Shown here: positions 8,312 through 17,085 of the stretch, in pieces | How the letters are laid out: every line of letters starts with the position of its first letter | Position numbering within the stretch: the stretch's first letter is position 1 | NCBI GenBank assembly: GCA_016714565.1 | Contig: JADKDM010000001.1 | Coordinates: forward strand, 248,001-312,000 | Direction: 5' to 3' | DNA from: Candidatus Villigracilis propinquus | GTDB lineage: Bacteria; Chloroflexota; Anaerolineae; Anaerolineales; Villigracilaceae | DNA length: 64,000 nucleotides | Notes under the pieces: model-generated | Databases searched by the model: none | Told to the model about the DNA's origin: nothing | Seen by the model: only the letters and a program-made list of their open reading frames with translations | Made by a program: the position numbers and the translations under genes

Positions 8312-10083
8312 AAACGGACCGAGTGCCTAGACCACTAGCTTATAGAATCTTCTGGGGAATGGGATTGCTGGTTTTGGCGCTATTGTTGTGGAAGACAATT
8401 GGGTCTGGTTTGTTTAGTATTTATGCCCTTGCCAAGGGGTTTGGCGAATATGGAGGGGCGATATTGAATCAAACAAATCTTGAGGTGTTGAATTCGCAAG
8501 GCGCTTTCGGCATTTTTTTCTTTTCTTGGAAGGCAATATTTTCCCTGTTTTTTCTTGGCACACTCATAATTTTTACACAAACTATATCTGTGTATATTGT
8601 TGCTCAGTTTGTGCTACCTGTGAGAGAGTATGAAGATCGACAGAAAGCCAGAGATAGCTTTTCGTCGTTTATTAATGGAGAGAATGTAGTAGCTATTTTT
8701 GTGAAAGAGGGTAACACCATAGAGAGTCATGGTGAATCTGAAAACGCAGGTGGCGGGGTAATTCTTGTAGATTTGAGTAGCGCAGTGACTCTGTCACAAC
8801 AGGATGATACTGATTCATGGAATATAGCTGATGGGACTATAGAAGAGGGAGTTAACGAAAATTACCATCCTCCGGTAAAACAAGGAATGCCTAAAAAACA
8901 GGGCTCTTTTGTGGATGCCAGAGGCCCTGGATTGGTGTTTATTGATAAAGGGCAAAGGATTTCGAGTGTAGTTGATTTGAGACCTCAATCACGGGGAGGA
9001 AAGGTTTTAGCTTATACGCGAAATGGAATTCAGGTATCTGCTCAAGTCTCTGTAGCATTTAGTTTGAGCGCTGAACCTGAAATAATTCCCATTGGCTATA
9101 TTGACACAGCAGAAGGAGTGGAATTACGTTGGCTTGATGTTGAAGAGCTTGCATCTGAACGCATTATGAGAATCAGAGGTTCTTTCGAACTTGACCCGCA
9201 TGATGTGCCAGTCTTAATCAACTATGCGGCGGGTAAGCCTGGAAATTATTTTGCTCCTGAAGTTAGTTTGTCAGCTTCCAATACGCCATATAAATTCTAT
9301 AGAGACCGTGTATTTAATGCTGCCTATTCAAAAGCGCGTTCCCTTTCGACTGGAAATATAATCCCCTGGCATGAAACCCCCTTTGAAATAGCTGTTGATC
9401 TTTTCCGCAAAGAACTTTTAGCAGTTCCTTATGATGACCTTTATGTTGGTTTTGCTCCGGGGAAAAAAGATGATCAGGACGCCTTGAAACATAGTGTGGA
9501 TATTTTGAAAAAAATAAAGGATTCATTTGCGAGAAAAATGAAACTCAAGGGAGTGGTTCTGTTTCAATATGTTACAGGTAATGATAATTTGGCATTTCGA
9601 GAGGGAACTAAAATTGCATTTGATCAGTATGAAAAGTTTTTGCCTGTGTCTTTGGTTCAACATAATTTCAACTCATTGAGAAGCGTCGGGGTTGTGATTA
9701 AATCCGCTGGTTTTGGGAATTTACAACCTGCCAGCAAAGATATAAAAGACAGCATGGTTGATAATTGGAAAGCGCGCTGGGAGAAGGAGGTAAAGTTTAT
9801 CAACGCAGAACATGACCTTGAGTCAGTGCGAATCCAAAACAGGAATCGTGCCCAAATTCAACAGGAAATGACCTACCTTCTTTCGAGTATTTTTCAGGGG
9901 TCTCATACGGATGAGGCGCTTGCATTGCGGGTTTTTCAGGCGTTGGAGGCTGCTGCGTCTAATCCGGGAGCGAATAACGATATCTCTCCCAAAGAAGTGA
10001 TCGGCATGTTGGATAGCCTGCATAAATGGTTGTTGATTGATAGAAAAGATTTACAGCCAGGAGCAGATGAGTTTGAAATGTAA
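8308..10083 (+). CDS. SPFH-like membrane protein, set B first membrane gene
   Basis: This 591-residue protein has two strong N-terminal membrane segments (about 14-38 and 68-100). A strand-rich region follows with SHGESE, VILVDLSSAV, a GPGLVFIDKG segment and VVDLRPQ, then a segment with RNGIQVSAQVSVAFSL typical of SPFH/band-7 domains. The C terminus is charged and helical (about 490-570). It is a longer paralogue of the 5399-6790 protein. Its ATG overlaps the stop of the KAP gene (ATGA), so the two are very likely co-translated. Role unknown; by analogy with SPFH proteins it may form a membrane-bound oligomer that the KAP NTPase acts on. Confidence 0.6.
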   Translation: MKTDRVPRPLAYRIFWGMGLLVLALLLWKTIGSGLFSIYALAKGFGEYGGAILNQTNLEVLNSQGAFGIFFFSWKAIFSLFFLGTLIIFTQTISVYIVAQFVLPVREYEDRQKARDSFSSFINGENVVAIFVKEGNTIESHGESENAGGGVILVDLSSAVTLSQQDDTDSWNIADGTIEEGVNENYHPPVKQGMPKKQGSFVDARGPGLVFIDKGQRISSVVDLRPQSRGGKVLAYTRNGIQVSAQVSVAFSLSAEPEIIPIGYIDTAEGVELRWLDVEELASERIMRIRGSFELDPHDVPVLINYAAGKPGNYFAPEVSLSASNTPYKFYRDRVFNAAYSKARSLSTGNIIPWHETPFEIAVDLFRKELLAVPYDDLYVGFAPGKKDDQDALKHSVDILKKIKDSFARKMKLKGVVLFQYVTGNDNLAFREGTKIAFDQYEKFLPVSLVQHNFNSLRSVGVVIKSAGFGNLQPASKDIKDSMVDNWKARWEKEVKFINAEHDLESVRIQNRNRAQIQQEMTYLLSSIFQGSHTDEALALRVFQALEAAASNPGANNDISPKEVIGMLDSLHKWLLIDRKDLQPGADEFEM

Positions 10084-10097
10084 TAGGTGTATTTGAA

Positions 10098-11303
10098 ATG
10101 AGAAAAATAGCGAATCAGTATGTTGAGTGGTTCCTCTCTGAGGGTAGTGAGGGTGTTCGAGCTATTTTGCTATTATTATTTCTTGGAATAACTGGTTTAT
10201 TTGGAGGCCTTCTAGAAGGCCCAAGTTTGAGCATCGTTGGATATATCTTGGTTCCAATAATTTTTTTGGGTGGAGTTTTATTTAACGGCGCCTTTTATCT
10301 TCAGGATATTTACGAAATACAGGATGTTTCGCAGGTGATGGATTATCTTGTTGGCGTGATCTTTGGTTCTTCCCAGGCTTCTCTAAAAATCGCTAATGGA
10401 AAAAAAGTAATCAAAGATGGCGAAATTAATACACTTGATCATATCGGTGGTCCAGGGACGTTGAAGATTGAGCCTGGGAATGTAGTAGTTTTGGAGACAT
10501 TGCTTGCGCCTTCAAGAATTCTTGGCGCTGGGGAGCATCCAGTTGGAAGGGGAGAGATTATTAAGGATATTATTGTTTTGGAGGAATATTCCGGAAAAAT
10601 TGGGGAAATCATGGTTTCGACAAGAGATGGAATTGATGTAAAAGTTGTAGATGTTGAGTATAGATTTTGTATTAATCAAATTAATCATGATGAGAGCTTA
10701 AGAACTTTCCAAAACCCGTACCCTTTTTCCCAAAGATCCGTACGTAGTTTAGTGTATGGCAGGAATGTTTCCGCGGAAGGTAAAGTGGGATTGTGGACAG
10801 ACGGAGTGCAGGGCGCCATTAAAGGGATAATTTCTGAACATATTTCGAATCATGATTTGGATTCTTTAATTTCACCGGGAGCTTTCGATCATCACCCCAT
10901 GTATGAGTTGCGCAGAAAATTTGATTTGCCTCAAAACCAGGACAAAATAAAAGCCGCTGGCGCCAGATTGTTGTGGATTAATGTCGGAAATTTTGTTGTC
11001 GTGTCAGATGAAATCGGAAAGCAACGGCTGAAAGTATGGTTGGCGAAACAGTCAGGGGCGGCCAAGGTAATGCGTGCGCAGGGAGAGGCGGAAAGTATTT
11101 CCAGCCGTGAACGTGGGCGAGCAGAGTCTCAGGCGGTATTACTAAGAAGTGTTGCACAGGCTTTGCAGGAAATTGATTCTCATGGAAAACATGATAAAGC
11201 AACAACTGCGAAAAATCTTTGGAATATCGTGATGGCTCGAACTGCTCAAATCCTTGAGTCAATGAGTTCAACACATGATACCAAGCATGAAAAGGAATCG
11301 TAA
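10098..11303 (+). CDS. SPFH/band-7-like membrane protein, set B second membrane gene
   Basis: This 401-residue protein has two membrane segments (about 20-42 and 45-70). LQDIYEIQD, a GGPGTLKIEPGNVVVLET stretch, a STRDGIDVKVVDVEYRF strand pair and an LLWINVGNF motif follow. The C-terminal helix, of the AKVMRAQGEAESISSRERG type, closely resembles the Ala/Glu-rich coiled coil of stomatin/flotillin proteins. It is a paralogue of the 3789-5402 protein. It begins 14 bases after the previous stop and ends 3 bases before the next ATG, consistent with one transcript. Confidence 0.65.
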   Translation: MRKIANQYVEWFLSEGSEGVRAILLLLFLGITGLFGGLLEGPSLSIVGYILVPIIFLGGVLFNGAFYLQDIYEIQDVSQVMDYLVGVIFGSSQASLKIANGKKVIKDGEINTLDHIGGPGTLKIEPGNVVVLETLLAPSRILGAGEHPVGRGEIIKDIIVLEEYSGKIGEIMVSTRDGIDVKVVDVEYRFCINQINHDESLRTFQNPYPFSQRSVRSLVYGRNVSAEGKVGLWTDGVQGAIKGIISEHISNHDLDSLISPGAFDHHPMYELRRKFDLPQNQDKIKAAGARLLWINVGNFVVVSDEIGKQRLKVWLAKQSGAAKVMRAQGEAESISSRERGRAESQAVLLRSVAQALQEIDSHGKHDKATTAKNLWNIVMARTAQILESMSSTHDTKHEKES

Positions 11304-11306
11304 AAT

Positions 11307-12419
11307 ATGGAACCAGTAAAGGGAAATTGCGATAAGTGGATTGATTTTGCATATAACAATTGGCTTGTATGGGAGAGGGACGAGAAACGAAAGGGTTACC
11401 TTCGCGAGTCTACTCGAATTTTGGTGAATCGGATGAAGGACGCTGTTACTCAAAAAAAACAAGAAGAAGCCCTGAATTTGCTTGAGAGATTAAAGAGGCT
11501 TGGTAATAATTTTAATCAACTGGAAGAGGAATTTGGCAGCAAATCCTATTTGTACGAACACGCAGAGATATATATGGAATGCGCTCTTGCAGCATATTCT
11601 ATGGACGACTTACAGGAAGCTATTTCCCTTTTTAAGATTTCCATAAATGGCCTTCCTAATCGTACTATGTATAAGGCGATTAGTTATTGGCTGTATGGTT
11701 GCATTCAATGGCAATCCCAGTCACATCGAGAGGATGCTTTGATTTCATGGGAAAAAGGCCTGCAAATTTTCAAGGATGTTCAATCAGATAATAACTATGA
11801 TGCCGATTATTCCAAGAAATGTGCTGGAATTATTTATGATGCTCAGAAAGGCATTATGTCAGCCAGTACAAATAATTATCCGCCTCCCCCACCTGAGTCT
11901 AATCCTGCTTCTGCAAAAACATCTGCCAAGCCGCAAAAAAATACGATGCGAATGTTCCCAATTATCGGTAGTATTCCCGCAGGGTCACCCGTCACTGTTG
12001 TGGATGATTCTAATGAGAGTACGATTTCAGACGGATTTGAGATAAATAGCGAACGTTATTCCATTTACAATTTACAACAGGACAAGCTTGAGATCAATTT
12101 TTCTCCCAGCAAAAGGTATTATTTGCTGCGAGTGGCGGGAGATAGTATGAACAATGCTTCGCCTGTGGCAATTGAAAATGGAGATTATGTATTAATGGTT
12201 AAGCAGGACGAGGCAGGAACTGGGGAAATTGTAGCCGCTGAAATAAAGAATGTAGATCGTGAAGCTACGTTAAAAAAATACTATTTCAAGAATGGAGAAT
12301 ATATCCTCAGGCCAATGTCTAAAGATAACAGCCTCAAGGAACATTTGACATTCAAAAATGACTTTGTGATTCGAGGAATTGCAATTGCTGTTTTGAAGCG
12401 TGATGTCGAAGAATGCTAA
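11307..12419 (+). CDS. TPR protein with C-terminal LexA/S24-type self-cleaving protease domain
   Basis: This 370-residue protein has an N-terminal helical half with TPR-like repeats (about 45-160). A Pro-rich linker follows (about 190-210), then a S24 (LexA-like) domain. The domain keeps the Ala-Gly bond that LexA cuts (IPAG, A225-G226), the serine in AGDSM (S280) and the lysine in EATLKKYY (K323). So the scissile bond and the Ser-Lys pair all look intact. LexA and phage repressors carry a DNA-binding HTH at the N terminus; here there is none I can see, and TPRs take its place. It is the last gene of the KAP set and overlaps the following PHP gene by 7 bases. A sensor or switch role is an inference. 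Confidence 0.8.
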   Translation: MEPVKGNCDKWIDFAYNNWLVWERDEKRKGYLRESTRILVNRMKDAVTQKKQEEALNLLERLKRLGNNFNQLEEEFGSKSYLYEHAEIYMECALAAYSMDDLQEAISLFKISINGLPNRTMYKAISYWLYGCIQWQSQSHREDALISWEKGLQIFKDVQSDNNYDADYSKKCAGIIYDAQKGIMSASTNNYPPPPPESNPASAKTSAKPQKNTMRMFPIIGSIPAGSPVTVVDDSNESTISDGFEINSERYSIYNLQQDKLEINFSPSKRYYLLRVAGDSMNNASPVAIENGDYVLMVKQDEAGTGEIVAAEIKNVDREATLKKYYFKNGEYILRPMSKDNSLKEHLTFKNDFVIRGIAIAVLKRDVEEC

Positions 12420-13063
12420 AACTCGAATTCCACTGCCATACCTACGCCTCAAAGGACTCCCTCACCCGACCAGCGGATTTGATCAAAGCCGCACGCCGCA
12501 AGGGGTTGGATCGGCTTGTCATTACCGATCACAATTCGATTGCGGGGGCGTTGGAGGCGCAAGCGATTGACCCGGAGTTGGTGATCGTGGGGGAGGAGAT
12601 CATGACGACGAAAGGGGAAATTCTGGCTGCGTATGTGACGGAGGAAGTTCCGCCCTTCCTTTCGCCGCAGGAGACGATCCGCCGGTTGAAGGAGCAGGGG
12701 GCTTTTATCAGCGTGTCGCATCCATTTGATGAGATGCGCGCGGGGGGATGGCTGGAAAATGACTTGCTGGAGATCATCCCGCTTGTGGATGCGATCGAAG
12801 TCTATAACTCGCGCTGTATGTTGCCGCGGTTTAACCGCCTAGCGCGGGAGTTTGCAGAGCGGCATGATCTGGCCGGTACTGTCGGTTCGGATGCGCATGC
12901 TGCTTTCGAGGCGGGGAGATCTGTCATTTTGCTGGACCAGTTCACAGGTCCGAATGAGATGCGAGGGGTGATTCGGGCGGCGAAATTCCAGGTGAAGTGG
13001 TCGCCCTGGTGGTTTCATCTGGTTTCGAGGTATGCATCTATAAAAAAGAAATCGAAATCTTGA
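12413..13063 (+). CDS. PHP-domain metal-dependent phosphoesterase
   Basis: This 216-residue protein has the PHP metal-binding set: FHCHTYASKDS at the N terminus, an ITDHNS motif, a GEEIMT segment, VSHPF and a C-terminal GSDAH. Stand-alone PHP proteins of this size hydrolyse phosphoesters such as nucleotides or small phosphate monoesters with two or three metal ions. The exact substrate cannot be read from the sequence. Its start overlaps the TPR-S24 gene by 7 bases, so it may be transcribed with the KAP set. Its higher G+C and housekeeping look suggest it belongs to the host side of the boundary. Confidence 0.85.
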   Translation: MLKLEFHCHTYASKDSLTRPADLIKAARRKGLDRLVITDHNSIAGALEAQAIDPELVIVGEEIMTTKGEILAAYVTEEVPPFLSPQETIRRLKEQGAFISVSHPFDEMRAGGWLENDLLEIIPLVDAIEVYNSRCMLPRFNRLAREFAERHDLAGTVGSDAHAAFEAGRSVILLDQFTGPNEMRGVIRAAKFQVKWSPWWFHLVSRYASIKKKSKS

Positions 13064-13166
13064 CATGTGGTTTTAGCCATGATAATCTTGCGTGCAACTT
13101 GCCCGATTTGTCTTTGAAAGCCTGAAGGTGGATGGGCATAAATTTTTTAAGCAGGAGAAAAGAAAG

Positions 13167-13379
13167 ATGTCAGAACGTTTTGTTGGAACCGTCAAGTGGT
13201 TTAATGCGACCAAGGGCTATGGCTTTATTGGACGCGATGGTGGTGAGGATGTGTTCGTTCACTTTACCGCCATTCAGAGCGATGGCTATCGCAAGTTGGA
13301 GGCTGAGCAGAAGGTTGAGTTTTCTGTGGAAGACGGCCCCAAGGGTTTACAAGCCGCCAATGTAGTTCCGCTCTCGTAA
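13167..13379 (+). CDS. Cold-shock domain protein
   Basis: This 70-residue protein is a complete CSD: GTVKWFNATKGYGFIGRDGG (RNP1 contained) and DVFVHFTAI (RNP2). It binds single-stranded RNA or DNA and melts RNA structure. I chose ATG 13167 because a GGAG at 13153 precedes it and the upstream in-frame extension has no family sequence. A hairpin terminator follows directly. Confidence 0.95.
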   Translation: MSERFVGTVKWFNATKGYGFIGRDGGEDVFVHFTAIQSDGYRKLEAEQKVEFSVEDGPKGLQAANVVPLS

Positions 13380-13411
13380 GACTGGCCTGACGGCTGGGTT
13401 TTTGCGAAACG

Positions 13412-13443
13412 AACAGGGTTGTCGTGAGATAGCCCTGTTTTTA
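13412..13443 (+). terminator. Terminator of the cold-shock gene
   Basis: An AACAGGG...CCCTGTT stem is followed by TTTTTA. It lies 32 bases after the stop. Confidence 0.75.
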
Positions 13444-13597
13444 TTTAAGAGGTATGGGGGATTTCCAGTAAAAAATTTGACCTATAAAAAATGAAAGTAT
13501 CAGGCTTGCGACTGCAATTGCATGACATTTGTCACTGTATTGTTGTGATTTTCGGGGCATATAATCAACGTAACTTTTATGGGGGAGAAACGACTTT

Positions 13598-13882
13598 ATG
13601 TTTGGAGGCCTGACCTTGTCATTCTTAAATATATTCAAAAGCGATGCCACTCGGCACACGGCGCTTTCGGCGGGCTATGTTGTGCCCGATTCTTCACGTT
13701 GTGTGCAGTGCGGTATATGTTCGTATAACTGTCCCATTGGGATCGATGTCCGCGCGCATGCCTGGCGTGGGGAAGCTGTAAAGCATAATGAATGTTTGAC
13801 CTGCGGCGAGTGCGTTGCGCGCTGTCCGCGCGGGGTATTACGGTTTGAGCGAACCGATTTGTTCACGGCTGGTGTGGAATGA
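13598..13882 (+). CDS. Two-cluster 4Fe-4S ferredoxin-type protein
   Basis: This 94-residue protein has two Cys motifs, CVQCGICSYNCPIGID and CLTCGECVARCP. Each is CxxCxxCxxxCP, for two [4Fe-4S] clusters. The arrangement resembles the HdrC/GlpC-like ferredoxin modules that pass electrons between flavoproteins and membrane cytochromes. Its stop overlaps the next ATG by 4 bases, so it is a likely direct electron partner of the FAD protein. A TATAAT at 13560-13565 may be its -10 box. It opens the electron-transfer block that ends at 19139. Confidence 0.9.
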   Translation: MFGGLTLSFLNIFKSDATRHTALSAGYVVPDSSRCVQCGICSYNCPIGIDVRAHAWRGEAVKHNECLTCGECVARCPRGVLRFERTDLFTAGVE

Positions 13883-15183
13883 GATACATCATCATTGGCA
13901 CCGGGGTGGCGGGATATGCCTGCGTGGAAGCGATCCGCTCAATCGACAAGAATTGTGAAATCATCATGTTTGGCGATGACCCGCACGGGTATTATTCCCG
14001 TCCTGGGCTTGCCTACTACTTGACAGGTGAATTGCCGAATAAGGCGCTGTTTCCGAAAAAGCGCGAGCAGTTCATGCAGCTTAATTTCAAATATCAAATC
14101 GGCCGCGTGACGAAGATCAACCGCGCTGAAAAAAAACTACTATTGGATGGAAAAACGCAGCTTTCTTACGATAAGCTGCTCATAGCTACTGGAGCATACG
14201 CTGCCGCCTTGAAAGTGACAGGTGCGAACTTGAAAGGCGTGGTAAAGCTCGACCATCTGGAAGATGCAAATCAGATCTTGAGCTTTGCGAAACGCGGAAG
14301 AACAGCAGTAGTTGTTGGCGGTGGAATCACGGCACTTGAATTAACCGAAGGATTGCTTTCCCGTGGAGTGAATGTACATTACCTTTTGCGTGGTAATCGA
14401 TACTGGAGCAATGTTTTGGACGAGCAGGAGTCTCGTATTGTGGAAGGACGCTTGCAGGCGGAAGGTGTGACCCTGCATTTCCATTCCGAGCCGGTTGAAA
14501 TTCTTGGAAAATCAGGCAAAGTGAACGCTGTCCGTTTGAAGGATGGAAGCACCATCAAATGTGACATCCTTGCATATGCCATTGGAATTCAACCCCGCAT
14601 GGAATTGGCACAGGATGCCGGGTTAAATCTGGAGCGCGGAATACTCGTCAACGAGTTATTGCAAACCAGCGACCCTGATATTTATGCCGCTGGCGATGTG
14701 GCTCAAGTGTATGACCCGATCACAGGTCATTCCGTAATGGACAGCCTTTGGACTCCTGCCCGCGAGCAGGGATATGCTGCCGGGCTTAATATGGCCGGGC
14801 GGCAAAAGGCCTATATCAAGAGTGCTCCATTTAATGTAACCAGGCTGGCAGGCTTAACTACCACCATCATCGGGGCGGTGGGAAACGGACGGGATGAAGA
14901 TGTGCTTGGCATTGCGCGCGGCGATAGCGAAACCTGGCGTCAACTGCCGGATGCGATCGTGGCGCAGGGCGGCTTTGATATGAACCACGTCCGCGTGCTG
15001 GTGGGCGAAAAGACATTGATCGGCGCAGTGGTCATGGGAGATCAAACCCTGTCTGCTCCTTTGCAAACGATCATCGCAGAAAAATTGGATATTTCAGCCA
15101 TTCACGATAAATTACTCTCCAGCGATGCAAAGATCGCGGATGTGATCGTGGATTACTGGGCGAAACACCTGGAAACAGCTTGA
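13879..15183 (+). CDS. FAD/NAD(P)-dependent oxidoreductase
   Basis: This 434-residue protein is of the pyridine nucleotide-disulfide type related to rubredoxin reductases and the N-terminal part of nitrite reductase NirB. It has an FAD Rossmann motif GTGVAGYACVEAIR at the N terminus. A second dinucleotide motif VVVGGGITALELTEGL lies mid-chain, and the FAD-closing IYAAGDVAQV at about 270-280. There is no CxxC redox disulfide in the second half, so it probably acts by simple electron transfer between NAD(P)H, FAD and an iron-sulfur partner. It is translationally coupled to the ferredoxin before it and is followed by cytochrome genes. The direction of electron flow cannot be told from sequence. 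Confidence 0.85.
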   Translation: MRYIIIGTGVAGYACVEAIRSIDKNCEIIMFGDDPHGYYSRPGLAYYLTGELPNKALFPKKREQFMQLNFKYQIGRVTKINRAEKKLLLDGKTQLSYDKLLIATGAYAAALKVTGANLKGVVKLDHLEDANQILSFAKRGRTAVVVGGGITALELTEGLLSRGVNVHYLLRGNRYWSNVLDEQESRIVEGRLQAEGVTLHFHSEPVEILGKSGKVNAVRLKDGSTIKCDILAYAIGIQPRMELAQDAGLNLERGILVNELLQTSDPDIYAAGDVAQVYDPITGHSVMDSLWTPAREQGYAAGLNMAGRQKAYIKSAPFNVTRLAGLTTTIIGAVGNGRDEDVLGIARGDSETWRQLPDAIVAQGGFDMNHVRVLVGEKTLIGAVVMGDQTLSAPLQTIIAEKLDISAIHDKLLSSDAKIADVIVDYWAKHLETA

Positions 15184-15209
15184 AAAAATAAAGCCTTGGG
15201 AGGGCGATC

Positions 15210-15764
15210 ATGCTTCGTGGTGGTAAGGAACTTTGGTTCGCATTTCTAACTTGTGTATTGATTACGGGGGCATACGGGGTGGTTGTGTTTTTGACAAAGA
15301 CAATCCCCGCAGCGAGTGACCTGTTTGGTCACACCATCGGCATCATTGGGTTTATCCTGATGCTCTTGACTGAAACGCTTTATAGCTTGCGTAAGAGAAG
15401 CAAAAGTGCATCATGGGGCAGAATGTCCACCTGGCTACAATTCCATATTTTTATGGGATTGGTTGGGCCGTACATGGTCTTGCTGCATACTTCATGGAAG
15501 TTCAACGGACTTGCAGGCGCAACCACCCTGCTCACCTTCATCATCGTTTTCAGCGGTTTCATTGGCCGTTATATTTACACCCGCATTCCCCGCACCATGG
15601 ATGGACTTGAGATCGAAGGCACACTTTCTCAAGAAGCGCTCAAACGCGCGCGGCAGTTAATGTCCCTGTGGCACACAGTTCACATTCCCATTGGCGTCGC
15701 GTTGTTCATTTCCGCATTCATTCATATGGGCGCAGCCTTATATTACGCCACGTTCTTGAAATAG
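15210..15764 (+). CDS. Small membrane cytochrome b-like protein
   Basis: This 184-residue protein has four membrane helices (about 8-28, 38-55, 72-118 and 150-178). Histidines are suitably placed in or near them (FGHTIG, LQFHIFMG, VLLHTS, LWHTVHIP, FIHMGAA), as in b-type cytochromes that hold two hemes across the membrane. GGGAGG upstream of ATG 15210 is a good ribosome site. Between a soluble FAD protein and two exported multiheme cytochromes, it is the natural candidate for moving electrons through the membrane, perhaps via quinone. Confidence 0.7.
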   Translation: MLRGGKELWFAFLTCVLITGAYGVVVFLTKTIPAASDLFGHTIGIIGFILMLLTETLYSLRKRSKSASWGRMSTWLQFHIFMGLVGPYMVLLHTSWKFNGLAGATTLLTFIIVFSGFIGRYIYTRIPRTMDGLEIEGTLSQEALKRARQLMSLWHTVHIPIGVALFISAFIHMGAALYYATFLK

Positions 15765-15773
15765 GGGGATGAG

Positions 15774-17012
15774 ATGCAAAGCAATAATCGTCTTGGTTGC
15801 TTGACAGGCACAGGCCTTGTCGCTGCCTTAATTACAATGATCGCTCTTGCCGGTTTTACGCTTGCAAGCGGCGGACATATGTTCAGTTCTGGCGATCTTA
15901 ATGCTCAAACTGGTGAAACCGTTGGGGGCGTAACTTCTCACGCGCAAATCTCAGAATGCAAAGCCTGCCATTCCGCACCGTGGCAAAGCGACACGATGGC
16001 TGACCGCTGTCTGGCTTGTCATACTGATATCAGCGAACAAATGATGAACGTCGCACAATTGCATGGCGCGATCTCACAGAAAGACCCAACCCTTGCCTGC
16101 CGTGATTGTCATTTTGAACACCGCGGCGCTACCGCCTCACTCACAGAAATGGGAGACAATGCCTTTCCTCACGATGAATTGGGATACTCCTTGAAAGAGC
16201 ACCAACTCACCGCGAAGAATGAAGCGTTTGTCTGCTCTGATTGTCATGGGGAGGATATAAGTGCATTCGCTTCCGACTCCTGCCAAACCTGTCACAACGA
16301 CATGGACATTGCCTTCACCCAGGCACATGTCCTCTCTTTTGGCACGGAATGTCTCGCCTGTCACGATGGCGTGGATCGCTATGGGGATGGCTTTGATCAC
16401 AACACCTTTGCCTTCCAATTAGTCGGCGGCCACACAGAAGCCGCCTGCACCGGCTGCCATCTCGATGCCCGCACCATTGTCGATTTGCAATCTGCCCCAC
16501 AGGATTGCTACTCCTGTCACTATCAAGTAGATGAACATCAGGGACAATTTGGAACCCAGTGCGAAGCCTGCCACACACCAGAAAACTGGGAAGGCGTATC
16601 CTTTGACCACAGCCTCAGCAATTTCCCGCTTACGGGAGCGCATGTTACGATCAATTGCGAAGATTGTCATCTCAACGATACCTTTGTCGGCACGCAATCT
16701 TCCTGCGTTTCCTGCCATGCCGAGCCGGTTGAACACCTCGGTCAGTTCGGCATAGACTGTGTTGCCTGCCACACCACAACTGCATGGATCCCCGCAACAT
16801 TCACAGGCAACCACACCTTCCCGCTGGATCACGGCGAGCAGGGAACGGTCTCGTGCGTAACCTGTCATCCAACCAATTACACAACCTACACTTGTTATGG
16901 TTGCCATGAACACACTGAAGCCAATATTATTGGTGAACATCGCGAAGAAGGTATCTCCGACTTCCAGAACTGTGTGGAGTGTCACGCAGATGGTCGCGAA
17001 GGCGACGATTAG
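15774..17012 (+). CDS. Multiheme c-type cytochrome (15 CxxCH)
   Basis: This 412-residue exported protein has an N-terminal membrane or signal segment (about 10-32), then 15 CxxCH heme motifs. The first is CKACH in an EC(K)ACHSAPW context and the last is CVECH near the C terminus. Spare histidines, often in FDH or HxxF contexts, can serve as distal ligands. Units of about 40-45 residues recur in the middle (a pattern like FxLTGxH...C..CH...C.SCH), which points to growth by internal duplication. It is likely to sit outside the membrane and carry electrons over some distance. It starts 9 bases after the cytochrome b gene and is separated from the next cytochrome by a strong hairpin. Confidence 0.9.
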   Translation: MQSNNRLGCLTGTGLVAALITMIALAGFTLASGGHMFSSGDLNAQTGETVGGVTSHAQISECKACHSAPWQSDTMADRCLACHTDISEQMMNVAQLHGAISQKDPTLACRDCHFEHRGATASLTEMGDNAFPHDELGYSLKEHQLTAKNEAFVCSDCHGEDISAFASDSCQTCHNDMDIAFTQAHVLSFGTECLACHDGVDRYGDGFDHNTFAFQLVGGHTEAACTGCHLDARTIVDLQSAPQDCYSCHYQVDEHQGQFGTQCEACHTPENWEGVSFDHSLSNFPLTGAHVTINCEDCHLNDTFVGTQSSCVSCHAEPVEHLGQFGIDCVACHTTTAWIPATFTGNHTFPLDHGEQGTVSCVTCHPTNYTTYTCYGCHEHTEANIIGEHREEGISDFQNCVECHADGREGDD

Positions 17013-17014
17013 AA

Positions 17015-17050
17015 ATAAAGTATGGGCAGAGAAATCTGCCCATACTTTAT
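17015..17050 (+). terminator. Perfect hairpin between the two multiheme cytochrome genes
   Basis: Two 16-base arms (ATAAAGTATGGGCAGA and its complement) enclose a GAAA tetraloop. There is no long T run after it, so it may act as an attenuator or mRNA stabiliser as well as a terminator. Confidence 0.75.
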
Positions 17051-17085
17051 AGTACTCCCGGGAATATTTGAGGAGATTATCGAGT

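Noticed and set aside
13441..13659. A 72-codon open frame on the minus strand opposite the ferredoxin promoter region
   Set aside because: It overlaps the start of the ferredoxin gene and its likely -10 box, has no ribosome site and shows no family sequence.
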